A model generated the notes under the pieces. The model saw nothing but the letters and a program-made list of their open reading frames with translations, made no database searches and had not been told where the DNA came from. From NCBI GenBank assembly GCA_028279515.1, contig JANQNQ010000014.1, positions 186,001 through 250,000 of the forward strand: a stretch of DNA of 64,000 bases. The letters run 5' to 3'. The stretch comes from Flavobacteriaceae bacterium (lineage in GTDB: Bacteria; Bacteroidota; Bacteroidia; Flavobacteriales; Flavobacteriaceae). The position numbers and the translations under genes are program-made. This document shows positions 17,188 through 25,728 of the stretch, piece after piece; within the stretch, counting starts at the first letter, position 1, and each line of letters starts with the position of its first letter.

Positions 17188-17979
17188 TTATTTTTTGTGA
17201 TCAACTAATAGATCGATAAGCGAGATCGATGCATCTTCCATATCGTTTACAATACTATCGATCTTAGCGATGATGTAGTTGTAAAAGATCTGAAGAATAA
17301 TAGCCACAATAAGACCAAATACTGTTGTTAAAAGTGCTACTTTAATACCTCCTGCAACAAGTGAAGGTTGCATATCACCAGCAGCTTCAATTTTATCGAA
17401 TGCTTGAATCATACCAATTACCGTACCCATGAAACCAAGCATTGGTGCTAGTGCGATAAATAAAGAGATCCAAGAAACGTTTTTCTCTAGTTGTCCCATT
17501 TGAACACCTCCGTAAGCTACAACAGCTTTCTCGGCGTTATCAATTCCTTCATCAACTCTGTCCAACCCTTGGTAGAAGATAGAAGCAACAGGTCCTTTTG
17601 TATTTCTACAAACTTCCTTAGCAGCCTCTACACCACCAGATGCTAGAGCGTCTTCAACGTTTTTAGTAAGTTTCTTTGTGTTCGTTGTTGCAAGATTCAA
17701 GTAGATGATTCTTTCGATGGCGATAGCAAGACCAAGGATCAAACAAAGAAGTACGATTCCCATGAAACCTGGACCCCCTTCGATGAATCTGTTTTTCAAC
17801 TCTTGTGTGAATGACTTTGACTCAGCAGGAGCGTCATCTTGTACAAATGCAGCTGCATCTTCGGCAACGAACATTGTCACTTCTTCAGTAAATACTGGTG
17901 CATTAGCTTTAGCATTCGCTGAAGTTGCACTAAAAACGATTAATCCTGCAATAGCTAGGATAGAGAATAGTCTTTTCAT
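17188..17979 (-). CDS. exbB: ExbB/TolQ/MotA-family proton channel
   Basis: 263 residues. It begins with a cleavable-looking signal (MKRLFSILAIAGLIVFSATSANA) and an acidic Ala-rich segment, then a transmembrane helix (FMGIVLLCLILGLAIAIERIIYL). After a cytoplasmic loop come the paired helices with LAPMLGFMGTVIGMIQAFD and ALLTTVFGLIVAIILQIFYNY, the MotA/TolQ/ExbB signature. The extra N-terminal signal and acidic segment are usual for Bacteroidetes ExbB. First gene of the operon; its proton-driven motor energises TonB-dependent uptake. Confidence 0.9.
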   Translation of the reverse strand: MKRLFSILAIAGLIVFSATSANAKANAPVFTEEVTMFVAEDAAAFVQDDAPAESKSFTQELKNRFIEGGPGFMGIVLLCLILGLAIAIERIIYLNLATTNTKKLTKNVEDALASGGVEAAKEVCRNTKGPVASIFYQGLDRVDEGIDNAEKAVVAYGGVQMGQLEKNVSWISLFIALAPMLGFMGTVIGMIQAFDKIEAAGDMQPSLVAGGIKVALLTTVFGLIVAIILQIFYNYIIAKIDSIVNDMEDASISLIDLLVDHKK

Positions 17980-18055
17980 TTCTTTTAAACTTAAAATTTG
18001 TTAGTTAATTGGGTTAAAGATATAAAAATTTGTATTAAAAATAACAACAAACAAG

Positions 18056-18143
18056 CAGAGAGGAAGGGATTCGAACCCTCGATACGGTTTTGCCGTATAC
18101 ACGCGTTCCAGGCGTGCGCCTTCGACCACTCGGCCACCTCTCT
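18056..18143 (-). tRNA. tRNA-Ser (anticodon GGA)
   Basis: 88 bases on the minus strand. The acceptor AGAGAGG (18143-18137) pairs with CCTCTCT (18063-18057), with discriminator G at 18056. The anticodon stem CACGC/GCGTG holds loop CTGGAAC with anticodon GGA. A long variable arm (TACGG/CCGTA) is typical of tRNA-Ser, and the T arm reads GGGTTCGAATCCC. CCA is not encoded. Confidence 0.97.
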
Positions 18144-18219
18144 TTGCGCTATTTTGCTGCAAAAACAGGAAGCCAAATAACAAAAAAAAATTTAGTCTTT
18201 AAAATTTAGGGCGTTAATT

Positions 18220-19248
18220 TTAACTCATTTCACCCCTTAGAGAAGTTTCATACGCTGTTTTGAACACTTTAGACCCAATTCTGGCACCTAGCAGATACAT
18301 GAGCTTGGTAATTGCAGCTTCGGTTGTAATGTCTTTTCCACTGATGACTTTGAGGCGCTTCAGATGTGTACTGGTCTCATACTGGCCCATTGAGACGCTT
18401 CCGCCTGAGCACTGCGTCACATTAACAATGATGAGTCCCTTTTTTATCGCTTCCTCTAAAACATCAACAAACCAGTCTTCAGTAGGTGCATTTCCCGCTC
18501 CGTAGGTTTCAAGGATAATGGCCTTTAGGTGGTTTCCTCCCACCATACACTGAAGGGTTTCTTTATTGATCCCCGGAAAGATCTTGACCAAGGCAACGTT
18601 GCTGTCCATTTCGGTATGTACCTTGAGCGTCTTCTTTGGATCGGGTCTTAACAAGTATTCTTTGTTAACTTTCAAGTGTACCCCAGATTCGGCCAACGGC
18701 GGGTAATTTAATGAAGCAAATGCCTCGAAGTGCTCGGCATTGATTTTCGTTGTACGATTGGCGCGGTATAATTTATATTCGAAATACAGGCACACCTCAG
18801 TAATCGTAGGCACACCATTTTCGTGCAATGAGGCTATCTGTATCGACGTGATCAGGTTCTCTTTTGCATCAGTCCTTAAATCTCCAATAGGAAGTTGTGA
18901 CCCCGTGAACACAACTGGCTTTGCCAAATTTTCGAGCATGAAGCTCAAGGCAGAGGCGGTATAGCTCATGGTATCACTCCCGTGTAGGACCACGAAACCG
19001 TCAAAAGCGTCATAGTTGTCTTTGATAATCTCTGCGATGTGCACCCAATAGGAAGTATTCATATTTGATGAATCGATCGGGTCATCAAAAGAGACGGTAC
19101 TGATATTACAATCCAAGTGGGAAAGTTCTGGGATGCGCTCTAAAAGCTTGTCGAAATCGAACGCCCGAAGCGCTCCAGTTTCGAAGTCTTTGATCATTCC
19201 AATCGTTCCGCCTGTGTAGATAAGCAATATATCGGGGTACGTATTCAT
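18220..19248 (-). CDS. ansA: Type I L-asparaginase (cytoplasmic)
   Basis: Hydrolyses asparagine to aspartate and ammonia. The 342 residues show both catalytic threonine motifs: YTGGTIGM near the N-terminus and VLHGSDTMSYTASALSFML at about 90-110; FTGSQLPIGDLRTDA is also conserved. No signal peptide, which points to the low-affinity cytoplasmic type I enzyme. The start is the ATG at 19248; the acyltransferase gene ends 8 bases upstream on the same strand. Confidence 0.92.
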   Translation of the reverse strand: MNTYPDILLIYTGGTIGMIKDFETGALRAFDFDKLLERIPELSHLDCNISTVSFDDPIDSSNMNTSYWVHIAEIIKDNYDAFDGFVVLHGSDTMSYTASALSFMLENLAKPVVFTGSQLPIGDLRTDAKENLITSIQIASLHENGVPTITEVCLYFEYKLYRANRTTKINAEHFEAFASLNYPPLAESGVHLKVNKEYLLRPDPKKTLKVHTEMDSNVALVKIFPGINKETLQCMVGGNHLKAIILETYGAGNAPTEDWFVDVLEEAIKKGLIIVNVTQCSGGSVSMGQYETSTHLKRLKVISGKDITTEAAITKLMYLLGARIGSKVFKTAYETSLRGEMS

Positions 19249-19255
19249 ACAACTA

Positions 19256-20377
19256 TTATAATTGTTCGCTATTGATCACTGGATTGGCGTACATCAACAA
19301 AAAATTTCGCAGGGCCACGTCATTGTTCTCTTCAACACGACGTTCGATCCTACGCTGAAATTGTCGTTTCTCTTTATCTGTATATTGTGCTGCGTACTTG
19401 TCTGTATTATGAAGCAGATCGTACGCAATATATTTTGAAGGCCAAAGTTTGTAATTGCTCACAATCTGTCGATCGATGGCATTGGCCAACATTTGCAAAC
19501 GTTTATTCGCTGGCTCACCTGAAGCCAAAATCGTATCGATTGTATCGTCCAGAATATCACCAATGGCAATATGTATCCTTTTCTTTTGACCGAGCGCTCC
19601 TTTTAAAATGGAATTGAAATCTTCATTGCTGGTCTTTATGTATTCTTCTTCGTAATGCTTGGCCATCAATTCGGGCATCTTCAGCATGTCGGTTGGATCA
19701 AACTCATACGAAATGGAAACAGGCACGATCTTTAGTTTCTTTAAATGCTCGAGATCGGCACAATCTTCTTTGGCCAATGTGAGCATCTTAAGCACGCCTT
19801 GTTGGGTTTGATCATTGCCATCTTTGGTTCTTCCTTCACGTTGCGCGATCCATACCGAGCGTCCTTTATCAACAAGTTGCGCGACGTATTCTGAAACCGT
19901 TTTGGAACTCTTCAGCATTTCTCTTGGAGACAATCCGCGTTGGATCAAGAAATTCCTATTCAATTTTGACAATGCCAATAAGAACGGTTTTTGCACCAAG
20001 TTATCCCCAATGGCCGATGCAGTCATGACCATATCATTATCATACAACGCCACATTTAATAATGAAGTGTCAAGAATGATGTCTCTGTGATTGGATATAA
20101 ATAAATAGGAAGTGTTTGGGTCTAGCTTTTCAAATCCACTTGTAGTGACCCCTTCAGTACTTTTTTCAATGACACTCTTAACCGATAGATAGATCACTTT
20201 CGTTTGAAAGTCCCGAATCGAATGACAATTGTCCAAAATAGCGTCTACTTCGGGCCGGGGTTTGTTCGGAAAGGTGAAATTAAGTAATGCTTTTATCAAC
20301 GGATGCCTCCGCAGTTCTTTTAAAGCCTCATTAACTTCGTCATCCAGAAATGGACGGATGTGATCAAATTTAGTCAA
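19256..20377 (-). CDS. Glycerol-phosphate acyltransferase-like protein
   Basis: 373 residues of the PlsC/PlsB-like acyltransferase superfamily. The motif I region reads ISNHRDIILDTSLLN, and a later AQREGRTKDGNDQT matches the EGR motif that binds the glycerol phosphate. This family of soluble-looking long acyltransferases is found throughout Flavobacteriia and is annotated as 1-acyl-sn-glycerol-3-phosphate acyltransferase. The spacing in the NHxxxxxD motif is one residue longer than the canonical HX4D, so substrate assignment is tentative. It is followed closely by ansA. Confidence 0.75.
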   Translation of the reverse strand: MTKFDHIRPFLDDEVNEALKELRRHPLIKALLNFTFPNKPRPEVDAILDNCHSIRDFQTKVIYLSVKSVIEKSTEGVTTSGFEKLDPNTSYLFISNHRDIILDTSLLNVALYDNDMVMTASAIGDNLVQKPFLLALSKLNRNFLIQRGLSPREMLKSSKTVSEYVAQLVDKGRSVWIAQREGRTKDGNDQTQQGVLKMLTLAKEDCADLEHLKKLKIVPVSISYEFDPTDMLKMPELMAKHYEEEYIKTSNEDFNSILKGALGQKKRIHIAIGDILDDTIDTILASGEPANKRLQMLANAIDRQIVSNYKLWPSKYIAYDLLHNTDKYAAQYTDKEKRQFQRRIERRVEENNDVALRNFLLMYANPVINSEQL

Positions 20378-20438
20378 TGGTCAGTCGTTTGTTAGCACAA
20401 ATGAACAAAAATTTAATGAGTTGAAATTTAATTTGTTG

Positions 20439-21206
20439 TTAAACTCCAAAAACATCTTTTGAATTCTGCGTTGTTATACTGGCTACTTCTTCAACAGAAA
20501 GCTCATAGATAGAAGCCACCTTGTTCAACACCTTCTCTATATAGGCGCTTTCATTACGTTTTCCTCTGTACGGAGTTGGAGAAAGATAAGGCGAGTCTGT
20601 TTCGAGTACAACATGCTGGATTGGAATCTGCCCCAAGAATTGATCGATCTTTCCGTTTTTAAAAGTCACCACACCACCAATTCCAAGCTTCATGTTATAG
20701 GAAATGGCTTTGTGCGCCTGTTCTAATGTTCCTGTAAAACAATGAAAGATTCCGTAGAGGTCGTCTCCTTTTTCTTCTTCAAGCACTTCGAAAATCTCGT
20801 CGAAAGACTCTCTAGAGTGAATGATAATTGGAAGTCCTTCGTGCTTCGCCAAACGAATCTGTCTTCTAAAAGCATCTTTCTGAATTTCCAAAGTCGATTT
20901 ATCCCAGTAAAGGTCGATGCCAATTTCTCCTACCGCGTAAAACTTTCGTTTCGCGAACATCTCTTCAACATGAGCCAGTTCGTCTTCATAATTTTCTTTA
21001 ACATGTGTAGGGTGAAGACCCATCATCAAGAACACTTGTTCTGGATAATCTTTCTCAAGTTGAAGCATAGAATCTGTGTAGGTCGAATCGATCGCCGGGA
21101 TAAAAAATCGTGAAACCCCAAGGTCGATAGCTCGCTGAATCATCTCGCTTCGATCTTCATCGAATGCTTCACTATATAAGTGCGTGTGTGTATCGGTTAT
21201 GATCAT
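20439..21206 (-). CDS. tatD: TatD-family metal-dependent hydrolase
   Basis: 255-residue TIM-barrel hydrolase. It begins MIITDTHTHLYSEAFDEDR with the metal-binding HxH, followed by GEIGIDLYWDK, IIHSRESFDE, FHCFTGTLEQA and VLETDSPYLSPTP, the TatD signatures. Members are 3'-5' deoxyribonucleases or D-aminoacyl-type hydrolases involved in DNA quality control. Full length and unambiguous by family; the exact substrate is not known. It stands alone, about 60 bases upstream of the acyltransferase on the same strand. Confidence 0.93.
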   Translation of the reverse strand: MIITDTHTHLYSEAFDEDRSEMIQRAIDLGVSRFFIPAIDSTYTDSMLQLEKDYPEQVFLMMGLHPTHVKENYEDELAHVEEMFAKRKFYAVGEIGIDLYWDKSTLEIQKDAFRRQIRLAKHEGLPIIIHSRESFDEIFEVLEEEKGDDLYGIFHCFTGTLEQAHKAISYNMKLGIGGVVTFKNGKIDQFLGQIPIQHVVLETDSPYLSPTPYRGKRNESAYIEKVLNKVASIYELSVEEVASITTQNSKDVFGV

Positions 21207-21245
21207 GCTGCAAAAATAGCAAAGCTGAGCATATAAAAAACGGAA

Positions 21246-21983
21246 CTACAGCTCTTGCAACAGTTTTTGTGCTTGCCAATATTCTTGTACCGATTCTGGG
21301 ATCTTTTTCAAGATGGTCTTGCAAGCGTCATAATCTTCCTGCTTCAATTTGCTAAGCGCCCAATACCACACCGCTTGATATTTGTAAGCTGTGTTTTCTT
21401 GAGATAGACGCAATAACATTCTATCGGCTTCACGGTAGTAGTTTGTCTCTATTAAGGTAATGGCCTTGTACAATCGAATTTCTGCATTACTTGGGTCTGC
21501 GGCCAACAGGGAATCAAAATATTCACCAGCTTTTCCATAATTTTTATTATTGAACGCGTCTTCAGCTTTCGAGAATATATCAGCTTGAGACCCGCGTACG
21601 GTCAAACTTATAGCGTCGTGCGAGGCAAAGTCATGATAATCAGGATTGCCATCCATCCCAAAGAAGATCATTCCGAACAACAATAGGACACTTGCCGCCG
21701 CAGCGTAGTGCCACGCCTTAAGATGTATTACCTTTGTTTCTGTTGTTGGTGTTTCTCCAAAAAACGCATCCGAAACTTCGTTCAGGTTTGATTCAAGTGC
21801 TTCGCGCTCTTTCCAATGTCCATATCGCTGTGATAAGAGCGTCGTGGTTTCCTTAAAATTATTGAATTCTTTTGCTAAGGCTTCATCTGCAGCTAACTCG
21901 CGCTCAAAGACCGCTCGCTCTTGTGCCTCAAGCGTTTCATCCAAATAAGATTGAAACCTCATGTATTTTTCTTCCTCTTTCAT
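21246..21983 (-). CDS. Membrane TPR protein, probable anti-sigma factor
   Basis: 245 residues: a cytoplasmic N-terminal segment (about 1-95) rich in charged helices, one transmembrane helix (YAAAASVLLLFGMIFFG, about 100-117), then a periplasmic region with tetratricopeptide-like repeats (AFNNKNYGKAGEYFDSLLAADPSN). The start overlaps the stop of the sigma-factor gene by 4 bases, so the two are translationally coupled. This layout (sigma, then a one-helix membrane protein) fits an anti-sigma factor. I see no zinc-binding motif. The TPR part could sense a periplasmic partner. Confidence 0.65.
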   Translation of the reverse strand: MKEEEKYMRFQSYLDETLEAQERAVFERELAADEALAKEFNNFKETTTLLSQRYGHWKEREALESNLNEVSDAFFGETPTTETKVIHLKAWHYAAAASVLLLFGMIFFGMDGNPDYHDFASHDAISLTVRGSQADIFSKAEDAFNNKNYGKAGEYFDSLLAADPSNAEIRLYKAITLIETNYYREADRMLLRLSQENTAYKYQAVWYWALSKLKQEDYDACKTILKKIPESVQEYWQAQKLLQEL

Positions 21984-22564
21984 AATAGACCTTTCATTTC
22001 CTGGTACTGGTTAGACGATTGGATGAGTTTGGTCAACTGCCCTATGCAAAGCGATTTTTTCTTTCGCACATAACCATAGGTAACTTGCAGCTGTTTGGCC
22101 ACCTCTTCCATTGATTTGATCGTAAAACTGAGCTTTAAGAGTTCTTGACATTTACTCCCCAGCATTTTGAACATCTGATCAAACAGGGCTTGCTTTTCTC
22201 CGAAAGCAAAAGTTTCGTCTGCCATCCTCTTAGACTCATCATCTATAGATGTCACAGCCTCATTAATTGTTACCTCTTTCGACTTTCTTTTTTTTAACTC
22301 ATTGAACCACTTGCGTTTACACAATAAAAAAAAGTAAGCATCAAAAGGACAGGTCAATCGTAGGTCTTTGGTTCTGGCTTGATCGTAAATGACCATAAGG
22401 ACTTCTTGCACCACATCTTTGGCTTGCATTTCATCACCGCTATTGTTCTTTATAAAGTTGATCACCTTGGGAGCAAACCTTGAATAGATCTCCTTGAGCA
22501 TCGCAGTATCATTCGATAATAGAGCTTCAATATATTGCTGATCGGGATGTGGTTTATTGGTCAT
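21980..22564 (-). CDS. ECF-type RNA polymerase sigma factor
   Basis: 194 residues. Region 2 is at about 18-85 (IYSRFAPKVINFIKNN, then KDVVQEVLMVIYDQA, the core-binding helix). Region 4 is at about 130-185 (KCQELLKLSFTIKSMEEVAKQLQ helix-turn-helix, then YVRKKKSLCIGQL). Regions 1 and 3 are absent, which makes it an extracytoplasmic-function sigma factor. It is divergent from a lipoprotein gene by 120 bases. The sequence GTAACAA occurs twice in that gap (22613 and 22660), a possible target. Confidence 0.88.
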   Translation of the reverse strand: MTNKPHPDQQYIEALLSNDTAMLKEIYSRFAPKVINFIKNNSGDEMQAKDVVQEVLMVIYDQARTKDLRLTCPFDAYFFLLCKRKWFNELKKRKSKEVTINEAVTSIDDESKRMADETFAFGEKQALFDQMFKMLGSKCQELLKLSFTIKSMEEVAKQLQVTYGYVRKKKSLCIGQLTKLIQSSNQYQEMKGLL

Positions 22565-22684
22565 TTACCCATAACTATTTCAACGAATTTAAAAAAAGTT
22601 TAGGGATAGGGGGTAACAATTTCAAAAGGATATTGATATGAGGGCGTAAAACAAAAAATGTAACAACGTAAAATTTTAGAAATC

Positions 22685-23653
22685 ATGAAAACTATTAAAA
22701 ACATTTTCGCAATTGCCCTTATCACTTCAACCGCACTTACTAGCTGTCGTACTTCTGATGATTCAGATCCTATCTTTGTTGACGTGCCAACTGCAACAGA
22801 ATTTGCAGCACTAATGGATAATGCGTTAGAAGATCAGACTCAAAATTTTCAGTTCAATGCCGAAGATGGCGGTGTCACTTTTACTTCTCAGAATGGTGTT
22901 TCGATCTTTATCAACGGAAGCTGTCTAACACTTAACGGTGACCCGGTTACTGGAAATGTAGACCTTGAATATGTTGAGCTTTTCGAAAAAGGAAACATGC
23001 TTACAACAGACAAACCAACGATGGGTATCACTCCAAGTGGAGATAAGGCCCTATTGATCTCTGGCGGTGAATTCTTCATTAACGCCACTCAAAACGGACA
23101 AGATCTTGACATTAATTGTAGTGTTCAATTAGGTGTTCCTGCTGCATTGACCGGAGGCCCCGACAATGACATGACCCTTTGGACAGGAGAAATCGATGCC
23201 GATGGTGATCTTGCCTGGAGAGAAGCTGATGATGCTACTGGACAAGGTGGCGTGTTTGCAGAAGGAGGAGTTTACTACGCTTTCTTACAAGATTTTGGAT
23301 GGAGTAACGTGGATCGTTTTTACAACGACCCAAGACCTAAGACAACCATACTGATCGATGTGCCTGAAGGGTATGATTTCCTTAACAGTAACGTATTCCT
23401 TTCGTATGATGGTGAAGATACTGGTCTTGCTGCCATGGACACCTATGAAAATGGATTGTTCAGCGAGCACTACGGACAAATTCCTATCGGATTGGAATGC
23501 CACGTGATCTTCGTAACTGAAGATGACGGAAACTGGAGATATGCTATCAAAGCGGTAACGATCGCTGCGAACGATGTGATCACGATTAGTCAAGGCGAAA
23601 CTGCTGTGGCTACCGAAGCACAACTAACGCAGATCATCAATGATTTGCCTTAG
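22685..23653 (+). CDS. Putative lipoprotein of the sigma/CHAT locus
   Basis: 322 residues with a lipoprotein signal (IALITSTALTSCRTS; lipid-bearing Cys at about residue 21). The mature part is acidic and beta-rich, with no recognised enzymatic motif; FTSQNGVSIFINGSCLTLNGDPVTGNV suggests a beta-sandwich. It has a dedicated terminator, yet is followed by two genes on the same strand that look related to the sigma pair. A surface or periplasmic ligand-binding role is a guess from context. Confidence 0.7.
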   Translation: MKTIKNIFAIALITSTALTSCRTSDDSDPIFVDVPTATEFAALMDNALEDQTQNFQFNAEDGGVTFTSQNGVSIFINGSCLTLNGDPVTGNVDLEYVELFEKGNMLTTDKPTMGITPSGDKALLISGGEFFINATQNGQDLDINCSVQLGVPAALTGGPDNDMTLWTGEIDADGDLAWREADDATGQGGVFAEGGVYYAFLQDFGWSNVDRFYNDPRPKTTILIDVPEGYDFLNSNVFLSYDGEDTGLAAMDTYENGLFSEHYGQIPIGLECHVIFVTEDDGNWRYAIKAVTIAANDVITISQGETAVATEAQLTQIINDLP

Positions 23654-23672
23654 ATTGTTCCCTAGTGTTTTT

Positions 23673-23702
23673 AAAAGTGATGGCGCAAAGCCATCACTTT
23701 TT
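23673..23702 (+). terminator. Intrinsic terminator after the lipoprotein gene
   Basis: AAAAGTGATGGC (23673-23684) pairs with GCCATCACTTTT (23690-23701) around a 5-base loop, followed by T residues. Confidence 0.88.
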
Positions 23703-23733
23703 CTATCTTTATAACAACTAAACTTCCTATCTC

Positions 23734-25725
23734 ATGAAAAAGCTGCTACTATTTTGGTTATCAGCGTTCTCCTTTTGCACCGTCATTGCTCAACAGACGG
23801 TAGTTAATGATAGCATTCCGCGTGAAGCTGTCATCGGTTACGATGCAAAGGGCAACTTGGTGAGTTTTAAATCTGAAACCCCTCCCCTTATTCAAATTGC
23901 AGGTGCACCAAAAGCCTTCTATACATATTATTGGGAATTTGGCGATGGTAATTACAGTTTTGACAAAGAACCAAATCATGTATATAAAAAGAAGGGCGAA
24001 TTTGAAACACGCCTTTGGACCACCAACAATTACGATAACGGGAAAACACCCACCAGCCGCCCCAAAAAGGTGGCCATTAGTGATTTGACCGACAGCTACA
24101 ACGATATTGCCGAACTCGACGAACATAATGGCTTTAGACTGCAAAAGAATCGCGAACCCATGCCCGAACAAGAAATGGTAGTGGTCATGAGCTATAAAAA
24201 TGAAAAAGACTATGTGGCCGACGGAAAGCTATATCTCTTTTACAACGAAAGAAAATATAAAGACAACAACTTTGACCTTATCGACACCAGAACCTATCAC
24301 GGGGAGCGCGAGGTCATTGAAGAGGCTACGGCCATGCGACAAGAGATCAATGATGACGGCTCTCTCCTAGCTTCGGATGAGCTACTTTTTAAATTTTCTG
24401 AAAAGCAACAAGATTCAACCGAACGTGTAAACCTTCCGCTTACAATAGAAGAAGCACAAGCTCACTATAAAAACTGGAACGTCCTTGAATTTGACGGTAT
24501 GGAACCAGGCGAAGAACGCAATGTCTTCCACACTATAAAAACAACTCCTGAAATGCTAAAGGATACCAGCGCCATTGTCACGATACGAGGCGTGTATGTT
24601 CCTGACCGAAACTATGACAATCACAAGGTGAAAGACATGGAGATGGAGATCGTCACATCGCATGACCCTAATAAAATGTCTACCAACGATGTATTACTAA
24701 ACTATAGACTGGTCAGATACAAACGCCTCAATTTCAAGGTGCGGTTTCAAAACAATGGCGAAGGACCCGCTCGAAAAATTCGATTGGAAGTCGATATCCC
24801 AGATATTTTGGACAAATCGACCATTCAGGTTGAGGACATGTATCCCAAATGCGAAATCTGTCCGGATGAGCAAGAGGTCAGTTATAGTTGCCTCGATACA
24901 ATGTACACGGATACGCAAGCAATTTTCACTTTCAAAAATATTTACCTTCCAGGAAGTGAGCAGAAAAACGTGAAAGATTATGATTCTACACAAGGATTTG
25001 TGAAGTACAGTGTAAAGTTTGGCAAGAACTTTCACAAAAAAAAGACCAAAAGCCGAACGGCAATCATCTTTGACAAGAACGAACCCATTATTACGAACTA
25101 CTCCACTACCCGATTTACACCAGGTATTTCTATTGGTGCCAAAGCGGGGTATAACTATTATGCTGGACTCGACAATTCGAGAAGTTATTTCGTAGGTGCT
25201 ACTTTATCTCCCTACAAGTCTTATAAAAAATACTTACAGGCCGAGATCATGTTAGGTTCTCATTTTTTTGATGAGGAAACGGTACGGACCGAAGAAATCG
25301 TCGGACCAGTATTTCCTCCGGTTGGGGATCCAATCGACAGAGCATTGGTGAGATCCGTAACAAGAACCACCGTCGAGAAGTACAACATCGAGGTCGTACC
25401 TGTATCGTTTCGGTATAACATCAATAACATCATCGGGCTTGGCGCTGGGCCACAACTTACGATGGATGTTTCTAACAAACGAATTCAGACGGTTGACGAA
25501 TCGTATTTCTTCTACTTAAATATGCTGGAGGGCGATCCCATACCGGCACTGGACAATCAAACCAGAACTGAAACATCCAAGTCATTTTCTGACATTCAGT
25601 ACGGTCTGTTTGCCGATGTAACGGTAGGTGCTTCAAGGATTGGCCCAAGTGTTGGAGCTCGATATCATTTCAATTTTGAGAACGACTTTAGTTACTGGCA
25701 ATTTTATGCTATCTGGAAATTTTAA
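23734..25725 (+). CDS. PKD-domain outer-membrane protein with C-terminal barrel-like region
   Basis: 663 residues with a signal peptide (LLFWLSAFSFCTVIAQQ). Residues about 60-115 form a PKD fold (YYWEFGDGNYS, then NHVYKKKGEFETRLWTTN). The middle region (about 330-430) resembles the adhesin-like DUF11-type beta domain (FKVRFQNNGEGPARKIRLEVDIP). From about 455 the strands GISIGAKAGYNYYAG through the terminal WQFYAIWKF look like an eight-stranded outer-membrane barrel ending in Phe. Function unknown. It lies 3 bases upstream of the CHAT protease gene and is probably co-transcribed. Confidence 0.7.
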   Translation: MKKLLLFWLSAFSFCTVIAQQTVVNDSIPREAVIGYDAKGNLVSFKSETPPLIQIAGAPKAFYTYYWEFGDGNYSFDKEPNHVYKKKGEFETRLWTTNNYDNGKTPTSRPKKVAISDLTDSYNDIAELDEHNGFRLQKNREPMPEQEMVVVMSYKNEKDYVADGKLYLFYNERKYKDNNFDLIDTRTYHGEREVIEEATAMRQEINDDGSLLASDELLFKFSEKQQDSTERVNLPLTIEEAQAHYKNWNVLEFDGMEPGEERNVFHTIKTTPEMLKDTSAIVTIRGVYVPDRNYDNHKVKDMEMEIVTSHDPNKMSTNDVLLNYRLVRYKRLNFKVRFQNNGEGPARKIRLEVDIPDILDKSTIQVEDMYPKCEICPDEQEVSYSCLDTMYTDTQAIFTFKNIYLPGSEQKNVKDYDSTQGFVKYSVKFGKNFHKKKTKSRTAIIFDKNEPIITNYSTTRFTPGISIGAKAGYNYYAGLDNSRSYFVGATLSPYKSYKKYLQAEIMLGSHFFDEETVRTEEIVGPVFPPVGDPIDRALVRSVTRTTVEKYNIEVVPVSFRYNINNIIGLGAGPQLTMDVSNKRIQTVDESYFFYLNMLEGDPIPALDNQTRTETSKSFSDIQYGLFADVTVGASRIGPSVGARYHFNFENDFSYWQFYAIWKF

Positions 25726-25728
25726 AAC

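Noticed and set aside
17991-18183. Three 60-residue ORFs on both strands around 18000-18180
   Set aside because: They are translations of the tRNA-Ser gene.
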